DNA from: Amaurobius ferox | Lineage: Eukaryota > Arthropoda > Arachnida > Araneae > Amaurobiidae | Assembly (NCBI GenBank): GCA_951213105.1 | Contig: OX578136.1 | Coordinates: 159,375,178-159,439,177 of the forward strand | Direction of reading: 5' to 3' | Length of the DNA: 64,000 bases | Translations under genes and position numbers: made by a program | Shown: positions 34,311 to 45,198 of the stretch, piece after piece | Numbering within the stretch: position 1 is the stretch's first letter | Layout of the letters: every line of letters begins with the position of its first letter | Notes under the pieces: model-generated | Seen by the model: only the letters and a program-made list of their open reading frames with translations | Told to the model about the DNA's origin: nothing | Databases searched by the model: none

Positions 34311-35087
34311 AATGCGATATTAAAGGGGAAAAAAGACCATTTGCCATGGTGTATTGGGATTTTATGGTTTTTATTGGCTCTATGAAAAGGAAAGATTATC
34401 TTAATAATTCAGAGGGTATAAATATAGAATTTGTAATAAAAGAGACTACATTTATTTATCTCTACGATGTGATGACTTCGTTGAATTACTTATAAATCGA
34501 CTTAAATGTGAGTAAATTAAGCTTTTATTACTTTCCTTATATACAATAATGTATAAGGAAAGTATTGTGACGGGGTCGGAAATTTGAATTCGAGTTTTCG
34601 ACGGGAGAACACGTTTCAAGCATCCCTGATCACAAATCAAACATTTTTTAAGTGATGTGCGTGTGTGTCAGTAAGTCTGTGGAGACGATAACTAACGAAC
34701 GAATGGACCGATTCGAACGAAATTTGGTACACAAATTGGTACAATCTGTAAACACTGGAAGCCTATTGTTTTTATACGCAATCGAATATTCAGAACCTCT
34801 CTAAATTTTCGAGTGAAATTTTGAAAAAAATCGTCAAAGAATCAAAACCTCTGACAAAGTTACGCAAATAGACATTCCTTATGTAATTTTTCATTAGAAA
34901 GCGATTGACATAAATTTTAGAACGCTAACACGAACCGTTCTCGAGATATTGCACAATTTTCAAAAAATTATAAAAAATTCATATAAAATAAAAAGAAAAT
35001 ATTTCCAATTGCAAAACATGTTCACTTTTTATATGTAATACTATGCGATAAATTGAGTGATATCATTCTCGTGGATCTAGCTCATTC

Positions 35088-35959
35088 TGTCATAAGGTAA
35101 AATTGTCCTTATCAAAATTTACCAGTATAGGACTTACCTATGATGCCGCCACTAAGGGTGGAGCATGTAAGCTCCCGGTTCTCAAGCTCGGACTACGAAC
35201 ACACAAAACATAAAGAAGTACACATGCTTAATTGCTCAATTATTTTTAATATTTTGCTTAATATATATCCACTATAATCTGGAGTAATTATATTATGATT
35301 AAATCAATTATTTAAAGACACATAATACTAACAATATTACATTAATATATATTTACACACATAAAAAACATTGGCTTACATTTCTTAAATAACAGTTTCC
35401 TTTAAACAATCTATAAAGATAATTCTTATAGTTCAATATTTTCGAACTTGTTCATACGATCTACTCATACGAACTGGTAGTTAATTATCTTAATACTCGT
35501 TAAAGGTGTGCCTTCCGTGCTAATAGTGACAATTGAAATCGGTTACCTCTACTCTTTGTTACGTGCATGTTCGTGCCATCTCACTGATGTGGGAAAATCG
35601 TTGCACTTCGCGTACTTGCGCAGGCTACCATTCATTCGCTCACAATCTACAGACATTTTTTCACAAAAACCAAAAACATGATGTTGACTCGTTCGAGGTT
35701 TTAAGACGACTACCAAAAACTTCAGGTGCGTCTAGGACGCTGTCGAAATCGCATCTGTTGGAAAGTTCTAGAACATTCTCTCAAACCTTTTTTCTTTTCA
35801 CATTGTAGTGTCGTTGTTGATTCGTTGACGTGAAGAAGGGGATGCGCTGCTTATTTATGTTAGTATTGCCATTGGCTCCCTCTGCAGCATTTAAATAGCT
35901 CATTAACTAGGTTGGCATCCGTAATTTGAATTACGAAATGTCGTGCATGCCGTACGACA
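35088..35959 (-). repeat. 3' LTR of the gypsy element
   Basis: 872 bp, offset exactly 10111 bp from the other LTR. The ends TGTC/GACA fit the TG...CA rule. A 91-codon antisense frame (35533-35808) is repeated in the other LTR and is not considered a gene. Confidence 0.95.
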
Positions 35960-35972
35960 TTTATCCCCCTCT
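35960..35972 (-). promoter_or_regulatory. Polypurine tract of the gypsy element
   Basis: Minus strand agagggggataaa directly precedes the 3' LTR, as required for plus-strand DNA priming. Confidence 0.8.
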
Positions 35973-36207
35973 GCATGAGATTAAAACTAGAATACGGTAC
36001 AAAGCATATGCACTGAGAAAAATTGTCACAGGAAGTCACTAGTATCGTGTCCCACTGATACATCTATAAGAACTTGATGCACTGTTGTACTGAGGCACTA
36101 GAAACATATTGAGGTACCCTTGTCTGATACACTGCAAAGATATCTGTCACTAAAATGTTTATCACCGTACAGAAACACAATATTGTCACATTGGAAGTAT
36201 CTTACCA

Positions 36208-36450
36208 GCACGGAAGACACATAATTGTCACCTGGAATTATCATGAGCACGGAAGACACCTTATTGTCACATTGAATTATCATGAGCACGGAAGACACCT
36301 TATTGTCACATGTAATTATCATGAGCACGGAAGACACCTTATTGTCACATTGAATTATCATGAGCACGGAAGACACCTTATTGTCACATGTAATTATCAT
36401 GAGCACGGAAGACACCTTATTGTCACATTGAATTATCATGAGCATGGAAG
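36208..36450. repeat. 39-bp tandem repeat inside the gypsy 3' region
   Basis: Six units of 39 bp ('gagcacggaagacacctta' + 'ttgtcac...aattatcat') alternate between 'cattgaattat' and 'catgtaattat' forms, giving a 78-bp higher-order unit. The 13-codon period keeps frames open on both strands; neither is a convincing protein. Confidence 0.95.
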
Positions 36451-36479
36451 AATGAGTCACCATCCTGTGACTTAACTTT

Positions 36480-37834
36480 CAAAGTTCCGGTACTTCAATA
36501 TTTATATTTTCATTATGTTGCTTCGTACAGTCTATTGTACACTTCAAATGAAGACTATATCATAATTGTTATTTGCATTTCTATTTATATACAATTTCAC
36601 AACATTACATTAAACTATACACAATTCATTACCTTGATTTCTCATTTCACAGACGTAAATAATTTTTCGACAATTTTTTAGCTGTATATATTTCTTATTT
36701 GTAATACACATACATGTTATATAACTGTTTAAGCGTGTATCAATCATGGGTATTTTGCACATCATAATTATATCCTATTACGTCTCGGCATTTAAAATAT
36801 CAAATATATATACTCATTTCGCTACTCTAAAATACAATGCATCTCCACAATAACAAGTATGCACTTTAAATTTCCTCTTCGGCTGCCCTTTCGTGCGAAA
36901 CAAAACTGAGCGGGAGAAAAGGGGAGAAAAGAAAAAAAAAGAAAAAATTTGCTTGACCCGTAGCTCTTTTCTTCTCAACGCGTTTCTATGACAACTGTGA
37001 CAATCGGTCATGCATGGCGATTTTCTGCGCCTCGACCCCCCGAAGCACGTAACGTTACATAAGATTGCTAACTTTCAATTCCCTGTTCTGCCCACATAAT
37101 CGTAATCGTTTGCTTTTTGGCGGTATCCTATCTACAAAGCGCGGGCTTTAGAGTGTCCGGTGGTGATTGTACGCTCTCATTGACGTGGGATTTTCTGGCT
37201 GTATCTTTTAAGGAATTCATTTACACTTTTTCTTTCAAGTTCTTTTTTTTGTATTCTTACTTATATTTATTCTACTTATCTTGTTAATAATTCTATTTAA
37301 TTTGATATATATATATATTTTTTATTATTATTATCTTATAACCTTAACACAGATCTGACTGTTGAATTATAAGTTTGATTTCATGTACTTCTAATTTATT
37401 GGATTTATTTATCCCTTGTTGCAACAACGCGTGATATATTATTTTATGTGTAGTATTATGAATATACCATGATTTTGTTATGTTACTGATATAATTGACT
37501 TTATGTTCCCATTTCAGCATAAATTTACATATTTATTTATTTCAATATAATTATTTTATATTTAATTTTATCTGTTATTTCTTTTTATTTCCAGTGATGC
37601 TTAATTAATGTAGTAATTTATTACTAATACTCAATCATTTATCATTTACATACAAATCAATGTGTTTTCCTAATGTATTTTATTTTTTTATATACCGGCC
37701 GGTATTTTTAAATAACTATAATTGCCTGCAATTATAATTTTAAATTTTGATACCTTGATTGTATGCTTACAATAGAACTTTTTTTGTATTATTCTCGTAC
37801 TATGCATGGGAGATTTTCTCCGATGTTTATTTTT

Positions 37835-37869
<35 letters not shown>

Positions 37870-39882
37870 CTGTCTATTTATTTTGAAGGTGAATAGCTTT
37901 CGCCGTACAATGGCCATATATGGAGCTGTTACGCTGACTGTGAAGGATGGGACATTAATCCTATTTCTTCAAGTTTATTAATCCACTTATGTAATTAATT
38001 TTTATTTTGTTTTCCAGATTGCGTGTTTTTGTAAAAGGTCTGTATACACTATTTATGCAATATATATTTATTAATTTACTAATTATTATTTACATCATCT
38101 GTGAGTGTTTATTTTGACTTCACACTTTTATTTATTTATTTATTTATGATTTTGCTTTTATTCTGTCAGCTTTTTATGAGGTATTTAATTAATACTTTTA
38201 TGATTTTGAATATTATATACTTGCATTTACCATGTTCCATGACTTTATTTTGCATTTTATTAATTATGTTATACAATTTTTTCAAGACCCGTACAAGAAA
38301 AATGAAACAGTGCATATACTTCATCAGCATGTTACCATTGGAAACAAAATTTGCCACTTCCTCGTTGACCTCTACAGCCATTCATCATTTGTTATCAATA
38401 AAGACACATGACCATCAAGATTCTTGAATTGTCAACTCCCTATTACGACACTCCTACCCTTAATTCATCAGTCACCGTACAAGTAATACAAATTGAAAGT
38501 AAGTAAAATTTATTTATTTCTCTCTCTCTCTTTCTTACAACACATGTTAGTTTATTTATTTTTAGAACATTGAGGGGTATTGTATGTATTATTTATCACT
38601 TCTACATATTTTTTCTGATGTTTATTGCTCTATATAAGTTATGTATCTATACATAAATGTTTATTTATTACCTATATTTTTGTTTTATCCTCATATTTAC
38701 AAAATCCTCATATTTATTTTACAAAATGAATCTCCCTGCTCTTATCCCCACTTACATAGTATTTGACAATGTCCATTTTTATAACGTAGACTAATTTTTA
38801 TTTTGTTTGGAAGGGAAAAAACATTTATTTACTATTTTCTTTCACTTCAAAATTTTCCGAGTCTCCGTTTTTTTTTTTTTTTTTTTCAAACATTTTAATT
38901 TCCTGAAATCATTATTGTATTACATATTATTTATACTTCAGATATCTTTTATTTTTATTTTATTTTTTTTTTATTTTTTTTTACGTCCACTGAATTATTT
39001 ACTTTACTTATATTTTCTAAGATTAAATTTATTTATTTTACTTATATTTTCATATAAATTATTTATCTTTTATCATTGTCCGTTCATTTATTTAATATCT
39101 ACTTGCATAAAAGGGACGAGAATCTACAACTTTTTAATTTTGCTGTACTGCTACTTGATGAAACGCTGATAATTTTAATAAAATGGGCTGGCGCTAATAC
39201 TTTTACGTTGTACACGTTGATACTTATTGACAACATTACTGCTAACCAGTCAACCCGCTGATAAACTTTCCTACTGTTCTTTTTTTTGTTGCTGTTGTTG
39301 CAGAAAAATCCATGATTTAAAAATTCCTATCCGCTGGACTTGCCTTCCCCCAAACAATTTTTTTTTTTGAAGTTTTATTTAATTTTGCGATTTTGTTGAC
39401 TACCGTGCATTTTGGATAACTATCATGCCTATCCTCACACTAAGTCTTCACTACTACACAGTTTTCCTCAACACTACAGTTTTCACAATATACCATACAT
39501 AATATACAATACACAATACATACTAAAATAACCATATACTTTTGCTGCCCTATGTTTTGCACATATTGTGGCACTATGCTATTTGTAACACACTTGTTGT
39601 CTATTTACTTATTTATCACTTAATTTTGAAAGTTGCTTTATCTACATAAATTTTCTATTATTATAATTATATTCATTTTCTTTACATTAACCAGAAATAT
39701 CTATTTGTAGACTACCTTCCAACTTAATTTTTACATTTACTGTAGACTACCAAAATTATTTCAAAATGCTTTCCAATTTAATTTCAAAATATTGTAGGAA
39801 ACTAATATATTTTATAATACCATCTAATTTAATTTAAAATTCATTATAGACTGCTACACATCTTGTAGAATGCTTTCCAATA
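36480..39882 (-). other. Long non-coding part of the gypsy element between pol and 3' LTR
   Basis: 3.4 kb, strongly AT-rich with poly-T tracts (37840-37866, 38868-38886). No minus-strand frame exceeds about 70 codons, so there is no env. Plus-strand frames (38101-38427, 38807-39169) are F/L/Y-rich products of T-rich DNA. It lies inside the LTR pair and so moves with the element. Confidence 0.8.
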
Positions 39883-42800
39883 CTATTTTTTGCGTGTCCT
39901 CAGATTATAACGTCTAGTACTCCCATCATTTGGATTATTGGCGTTATATTCTTTGTTTACATGCGATTGACTTCTGTCAACAGTTCGCCGTGTTTGTTTA
40001 CTTTGTAAATACTTTTTACGCGGTTCTGCTTTATATAATTTATTCGCGTGAACAACTATCCATTTTTTATTTGGATCGTTCATAGGTGTGATAGCGTAAT
40101 TATTGTTACGGATCACCTTTACGATGCGAAATGGTCCTTGAAATTTTTTTTGTAATGCTGTGGTGGGTCTGAGGTTTTTTAAATATACAATTTGTCCTTT
40201 TAATAATTTCTGCTGTCTAACTCTTTTAAAAATTCTTTCTTGGCGACTTTGGGCTTGAATTTGTTTTCGTTTTGTATATCTATTAATTTTTTCCGCTAAA
40301 GTAAGTGCTTCACTGACGTCATTATCATATTCAGTTTGAGTTAAAATCGGACTGTCATCAGGGTCCGCTATTTCCAGATTATTTTCGCCGGGTAATTTCA
40401 AATCTCTGGTAAGAAACAAAATAGAGGGACTGTGGTCTATATTTGCGCTGGGTGTTGCATTATGAAATAATTTTACATATGGCAAGACTTTGTGCCAATT
40501 AAATGTTTGGTCAGCCATTGCTGCCAAAGAATTTTTTATTCCTAAGTGGCTTCTTTCTAAAATTGCATTTGAGCTGGGTTTGTAAATTGAAGTATATTTC
40601 AATTTTATACCATGTTGCTCTGCGAATTTTTTAAATTCCTCGCTTTTCAGTTGTCTCCCGTTATCACATAAAATCCAATTTGGTACTCCGTTTGAAGCTA
40701 TCCAATTTGTTACTACCTGTAATACACTCGCAGTTGTAATATTTCTCACGGGTACTGCCTCCAAGAATCTCGAGTAATGGTCTATCATCGTTATGATGTA
40801 TTCATGTTGTCCGTTACTTCTCGGTAGCTTCCCTACAATGTCTAATGCCACTGTGTGATTTTGTTTACATGGACGAGGGACACGTTGTAATGCCATAGGT
40901 CTTATAGCCTTATTCTTGTAACATAAACATGCATCACATGATGCGCAAAAATTCTTTACATCACTGTATGCCCCTTTCCAGTAATACTTTCTACTCAGAA
41001 TTTGATATGTTTTTTCTACTCCAAAATGTGGTGTATGAGCTAACTCAATAACTGCAAATTTTAGACTGTGAGGTATAAGAATTCTGTCGTTTTGCATAGG
41101 ATTTCTGATATATCTAGCAGTCTTTATCATAATTAATCCCGTATTTACATCTTTATAGTATTTATTTACATATTTTGGCTGCTTAGATTTTGCATTCAGT
41201 CCGTTAATAATTCTCTTTATCTCTCTATCTTTTGCTTGCTCTTCTAAAATTTTGGCTATTGTTATAGCGCTGTCATTAGCAATAATGTTATTTATTAATT
41301 TAGTCTTAGTTTGTTCAGAAAAAATTTGGCGCGACATAAAATCACTGGGATTATCTTGTCCTTTAATGTATTTGATGTCAAATGAATATTGTTGTAAATT
41401 TAATAACCATCTTGCGATTAAATCAGAATTTTGATTTTCCAAATGTATAAAATGAGTTAAAGCTTTAGAGTCGGTCAAAATTGTGAAATGCGTACCATAT
41501 AAAAAATCTTTGAAATGTATTATAGCGTCGTGAATTGCTAGCAATTCTAGTTTCATGCTCGGATATTTCTTTTCACTGTCTGAAAGTTTCCTGCTATAAT
41601 ACTCGATAGGATGAAAATTTCCATTCACTGATTGAAGTAAAATTCCTGACGCGGCTACTTTTGAACAATCAGTTGACAAAAAGAACGGCTTTGACATATC
41701 AGCTGCCTTGACAACCGGTTTCGATAAAATCGCGTTTTGCAATGTTACAAACGCTTCATCGCATTTCTCCGTCCATATAAATTTTTTATCTTTCTTTGTT
41801 AATTCCATTAATGGATTGCATAGTTCAGAAAAATTTGGTATGATCTGCCTAAAATAATTACATAAACCTAAAAATGATTTTACTTTTTTTACTGTCGTTG
41901 GCACAGGGAAATTCGTTATTTTCTGTACATTATCATCTGAAGGTGTTATGCCTTCCTTACTTATTTTAAATCCTAGAAATTTAATGTTCTCTTTACACAT
42001 TTGTAATTTTGAAGGGTCAATGGTTAAACCAAATTTTGCTAATCTCGCAAATACCGTTTTTAATTTCTCCAACATTTTCTCGAATGAATTTGCGGCAATT
42101 ACAATGTCATCTAAATAAAATTCAATTTTCTGATCTTTTAAATCTCCTAAGCATTTCATCATTAGTAATGAGAAATAGGCTGATGAGTTTTTTGCGCCAA
42201 AAGGCATTCTATTAGGGCTATAGGCGGCTTCCTTCGTTACGAATGTGAGTATCGACCCATATTCAGGTTTGATTTTTATCTGAAAAAACGCGGCTTTTAA
42301 ATCAATTACAGTATATAATTTGTGGCCTGCGATGTTGTGCAGAATGTCGCTAATTTTACCAATATTTACGGGCAGTAATTCAGTAATTTGATTAAGTAGC
42401 CTGTAATCTACGGCTAAACGATATTTTTGTTCTTTATTGGCATTATTACTATTAATACTGGCTTTCTTCTTTATCAATAAGCATGGGAACGCATAATTAC
42501 TTGTAGATTTTTCTATAATTCCAGCTTCACACAATTGTTTTATCTCACTTTCGAGTACAGGTTTTAACATTTTTGGCAAGGGATAAGGTTTACACTGAAT
42601 TGGGTATTGGTGTAGTAAATTAAATTCCGGTACTATTTCTTCCGTCATTCCCAGCGTTTTGTATGATTTCGAAAATACATCATAATTTTGTAACAGTAAT
42701 TTTAGCAATATATGCTTTTCATTTTCTTGTAAGTGATCTAGTTTAAAATCTTGCGGTGTTAATTCCGCTTTTCGTAATGCTGAAATATCAATTTTTTGTG

Positions 42801-43566
42801 GGTCATTTAAGCTTTCGATATTGTTAATCTGTAAAATTTTATCAGTATCATGTTTTTCTTCACAAATTTCAAACTGCGGTGTTACAGTACCAAATATCAT
42901 ATTTTTATTTAGATGAATCTCTTCTTCTGTTTTGTTTGTTAAAAGAGTAGAAATAAATTTTCTATTATTTACATAATGTAAAGAATGCTCAGCGTGTAAA
43001 TCTTTTAATGAATTTGTAATATTTAACAATACCTCCTTATCCTCAAAATAGTTTTCATTTAATTTTAATTTTATTGATTTTGTTTCTTTAGGTAGTAATT
43101 TAATTTTATGCGCTAAGCTTGCATTTAAGCATTGAATATGTTCAACTCTTGTATAATTATTTTCTGGTTGCTGTGCTTTTTTCTGATTTTTGTCTTGAAA
43201 TGGTATAGATATGGATTCTTTGACAAACTTTAATATTAATTTATTTGTGTCAATTATGGCATGATGATTTTTGAGAAAATCAAATCCTAAGATTATTTCA
43301 TAGGGTGTGTTGTTTAATTGTTTAGTTATGAAAAAAGAATTTTTGCATCTTTTGTTTTCAATTTTAAAGCTAAAGCTGATGCATTTTGAAAATTGAATGT
43401 TTTCTTTGGTCATAGTCTGTATTTTTACTTGTCTAGATAAATAGTTAATTTTAATTTTATTTTTGATTTTTTGAAAAATGTTATCTGATAATAAAGTGAC
43501 ACTTGCGCCACTATCTATGAGAGCCACTGTTTTTATATTTTCTAAATTAATGTTAATCATTGGCAA
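39883..43566 (-). CDS. pol: Gypsy Pol polyprotein: protease, RT, RNase H, integrase
   Basis: 1227 codons from the TTG at 43566; the frame is actually open up to 43728 and so overlaps the end of gag in the -1 frame. Motifs in order: protease ALIDSGASVTLL (about 18); RT with LAVDYRLLNQ, LKAAFFQI, MPFGAKNSSAYF and EFYLDDIVIA (YLDD, about 485); RNase H with FFLSTDCSKVAA (about 630), MKLELLAIHDA and ILTDSKALTHF (about 700); integrase zinc domain HTPHFG...CASCDAC (about 845-880), catalytic ALDIVGK, LCDNGRQ and NAILERSH (about 905, 965, 1000); then KKFQGPFRIVKV (about 1145), a GPY/F-type module. All catalytic residues are present and no stop interrupts, so the enzyme set may be functional. Length is normal for gypsy Pol. 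Confidence 0.97.
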   Translation of the reverse strand: MPMININLENIKTVALIDSGASVTLLSDNIFQKIKNKIKINYLSRQVKIQTMTKENIQFSKCISFSFKIENKRCKNSFFITKQLNNTPYEIILGFDFLKNHHAIIDTNKLILKFVKESISIPFQDKNQKKAQQPENNYTRVEHIQCLNASLAHKIKLLPKETKSIKLKLNENYFEDKEVLLNITNSLKDLHAEHSLHYVNNRKFISTLLTNKTEEEIHLNKNMIFGTVTPQFEICEEKHDTDKILQINNIESLNDPQKIDISALRKAELTPQDFKLDHLQENEKHILLKLLLQNYDVFSKSYKTLGMTEEIVPEFNLLHQYPIQCKPYPLPKMLKPVLESEIKQLCEAGIIEKSTSNYAFPCLLIKKKASINSNNANKEQKYRLAVDYRLLNQITELLPVNIGKISDILHNIAGHKLYTVIDLKAAFFQIKIKPEYGSILTFVTKEAAYSPNRMPFGAKNSSAYFSLLMMKCLGDLKDQKIEFYLDDIVIAANSFEKMLEKLKTVFARLAKFGLTIDPSKLQMCKENIKFLGFKISKEGITPSDDNVQKITNFPVPTTVKKVKSFLGLCNYFRQIIPNFSELCNPLMELTKKDKKFIWTEKCDEAFVTLQNAILSKPVVKAADMSKPFFLSTDCSKVAASGILLQSVNGNFHPIEYYSRKLSDSEKKYPSMKLELLAIHDAIIHFKDFLYGTHFTILTDSKALTHFIHLENQNSDLIARWLLNLQQYSFDIKYIKGQDNPSDFMSRQIFSEQTKTKLINNIIANDSAITIAKILEEQAKDREIKRIINGLNAKSKQPKYVNKYYKDVNTGLIMIKTARYIRNPMQNDRILIPHSLKFAVIELAHTPHFGVEKTYQILSRKYYWKGAYSDVKNFCASCDACLCYKNKAIRPMALQRVPRPCKQNHTVALDIVGKLPRSNGQHEYIITMIDHYSRFLEAVPVRNITTASVLQVVTNWIASNGVPNWILCDNGRQLKSEEFKKFAEQHGIKLKYTSIYKPSSNAILERSHLGIKNSLAAMADQTFNWHKVLPYVKLFHNATPSANIDHSPSILFLTRDLKLPGENNLEIADPDDSPILTQTEYDNDVSEALTLAEKINRYTKRKQIQAQSRQERIFKRVRQQKLLKGQIVYLKNLRPTTALQKKFQGPFRIVKVIRNNNYAITPMNDPNKKWIVVHANKLYKAEPRKKYLQSKQTRRTVDRSQSHVNKEYNANNPNDGSTRRYNLRTRKK

Positions 43567-43649
43567 AGCGTCACTCTGTCCATATGTTGAATTCAGTAAA
43601 TGTTCATTTAAATTTTGTGCATCCTTATTAATTTTGCTTGCAATTTTAT

Positions 43650-43725
43650 GGGATCTCGAATCCTTATTTGATGCCTTATAACTTTCTATATGTCTTTTAT
43701 TTCGAGGTCCCTTTCTTAGTTTAAA
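43650..43725 (-). promoter_or_regulatory. -1 ribosomal frameshift signal between gag and pol
   Basis: Heptamer T TTA AAC (minus, 43725-43719) in the gag frame, a 7-nt spacer that begins with the gag stop, then a stem with 11-nt arms: GGGACCTCGAA (43711-43701) and TTCGAGATCCC (43660-43650), 10 of 11 paired, loop 40 nt. The pol frame is exactly -1 and is closed by a stop (43729-43731) just upstream of the heptamer. Confidence 0.8.
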
Positions 43726-44840
43726 TATTCATTATTCTGATATTGGCTATTATTGCTCACATAATGTGGTCCATTATTCTGATATGATCTTCTGTTATTA
43801 CTTTGAAATTGTCTGTTGGTATTTCCTGCACGCCGCCGTATTCCCCGGTTATTTATGAAATTACCTCTTCTGAAATTCGCCCTACTATAGTGTGCATAAT
43901 TATTTTGAATAGTGGGTCTTTGTTGAAAATTGGTAGTTTCTTGACTGCTGTTTTCATTTGTGAATGCCCTTTTTAAATTATTTTGTACTTTTTGCAGCGT
44001 AAAACATTCTGACATCCAGTGATTGTTGCGACCGCACGCTATACAGAATTTCTGTGGCGGCTTTTCTGCATTATTTTCCGTTTTTACATGATTTATTTCT
44101 ACATTCTCAATTATTTTATTTTCTATTTCAATACTATTTATACAATCACTATCTTCCTCCAATGCGGATTCTATCACCTCAGCTATTTTCACTGCTTCGT
44201 CAAAGGTTTTCGGGTCATTTTTTTTTATTTCTGTTCTTAAATCTTCTCTGACTATTTGCAAAAATTTAGTAAGTTTAATTTTCTCTGTAATTTTTTTTAC
44301 ATTTGCGTCCATTGTTTCATCTATTTCTAGAAAAATTATCGCCTGGTTTTCGATTTCTTGTGCAAGCTCCTTAATTGTCATATTTGGTAAATGTTTCAGA
44401 TTGTTAAAATTGTTGTGTTTTTGCACTAATGTTTGTTTCCTTTCAAATTTATTTTTTAATAACTCCATGAATTTTTCATATGATTTTTCCTTTTGCAGGG
44501 CAATATTTTCTGCTAGAAATTGCTGAGCCTTTCCCTTTAATCTTGATTTGACAATTATGATTTTCTCTTGTTCGGACCATGATGTTAACTCCGCTATTTC
44601 CTTAAATTGTATGATAAAGAAATTGACATTATTTTCTTTTTGTCCATCAAATGATGGTAACATCTGCATAATTGGCAACGATGTATTTTGCTGCGTTTGA
44701 TTTGCGGGCATCTGTATCTGGATCGCGTTATTTGCCGAACTATCTGTTATACTGCTATTTACATTAATCGGCGGATCTTGCCTCGCTCTTTTACTTAATT
44801 GCCTAGTTTTATTCGGCGCCATGATTTTATACACTGTCAT
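43716..44840 (-). CDS. gag: Gypsy Gag polyprotein
   Basis: 374 codons from an ATG at 44840 (a second ATG lies seven codons in, MAPNKTRQ). Residues about 60-240 are the capsid-like, mostly helical region (LPSFDGQKENNVNFFIIQF..., typical of Ty3 Gag). KFCIACGRNNHWMSEC near residue 270 is a C-x2-C-x4-H-x4-C zinc knuckle for RNA packaging. The C-terminus is N/Q/R-rich. The gene stops with TAA at 43716-43718 directly after TTA AAC, the last two codons of a slippery heptamer, so a fraction of ribosomes should continue into pol. Uninterrupted and of usual size. Confidence 0.95.
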   Translation of the reverse strand: MTVYKIMAPNKTRQLSKRARQDPPINVNSSITDSSANNAIQIQMPANQTQQNTSLPIMQMLPSFDGQKENNVNFFIIQFKEIAELTSWSEQEKIIIVKSRLKGKAQQFLAENIALQKEKSYEKFMELLKNKFERKQTLVQKHNNFNNLKHLPNMTIKELAQEIENQAIIFLEIDETMDANVKKITEKIKLTKFLQIVREDLRTEIKKNDPKTFDEAVKIAEVIESALEEDSDCINSIEIENKIIENVEINHVKTENNAEKPPQKFCIACGRNNHWMSECFTLQKVQNNLKRAFTNENSSQETTNFQQRPTIQNNYAHYSRANFRRGNFINNRGIRRRAGNTNRQFQSNNRRSYQNNGPHYVSNNSQYQNNEYLN

Positions 44841-45198
44841 ACAATTCTGACTCTATATTAAATATTTATGCTAATACATACATATATATACAATCATATA
44901 ATACACATTTAAATTATCATTTTCATGCATTTTCTTATCATTCTACTGAGTTATATCTCATTATTAAATTCATTGTTAAATTCAATATTACATTCCACTT
45001 ATTATTAAATTCACTTTTATATTCAAACTCATTATTAAATTTAATATTATATTCAAACTCATTATTAAATTCAATATTATATTCAAACTTATTATTAAAT
45101 TTAATTTTGCCTTTTACTTATATCTTTTACTTTCTCTTATGCAAATTAATTCTCTCCGAGCTTGACCACATACAGCACCAATTCGCGCGGCGACATCA
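44841..45198 (-). other. 5' leader of the gypsy element
   Basis: AT-rich, with 4-5 diverged repeats of 'ttattaaattca.tattatattcaaac' type at 44955-45100. No coding capacity. Confidence 0.6.
45166..45180 (-). promoter_or_regulatory. Candidate primer-binding site
   Basis: Minus strand tggtgctgtatgtgg starts 18 nt inside the 5' LTR. TGG complements a tRNA CCA end, but I cannot name the tRNA and the spacing is larger than usual. Confidence 0.3.

Noticed and set aside
35533..35808. 91-codon frame found twice (also 45644-45919)
   Set aside because: It is present twice only because it lies in the LTRs; antisense to the element, with no domain.
36208..36450. Regular repeats as a possible CRISPR-like array
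   Set aside because: Units are contiguous without unique spacers; it is an ordinary tandem repeat in a retrotransposon.
38101..39169. Hydrophobic plus-strand frames resembling membrane proteins
   Set aside because: They arise from T-rich DNA inside the gypsy element, with no conserved motif, and lie antisense to it.
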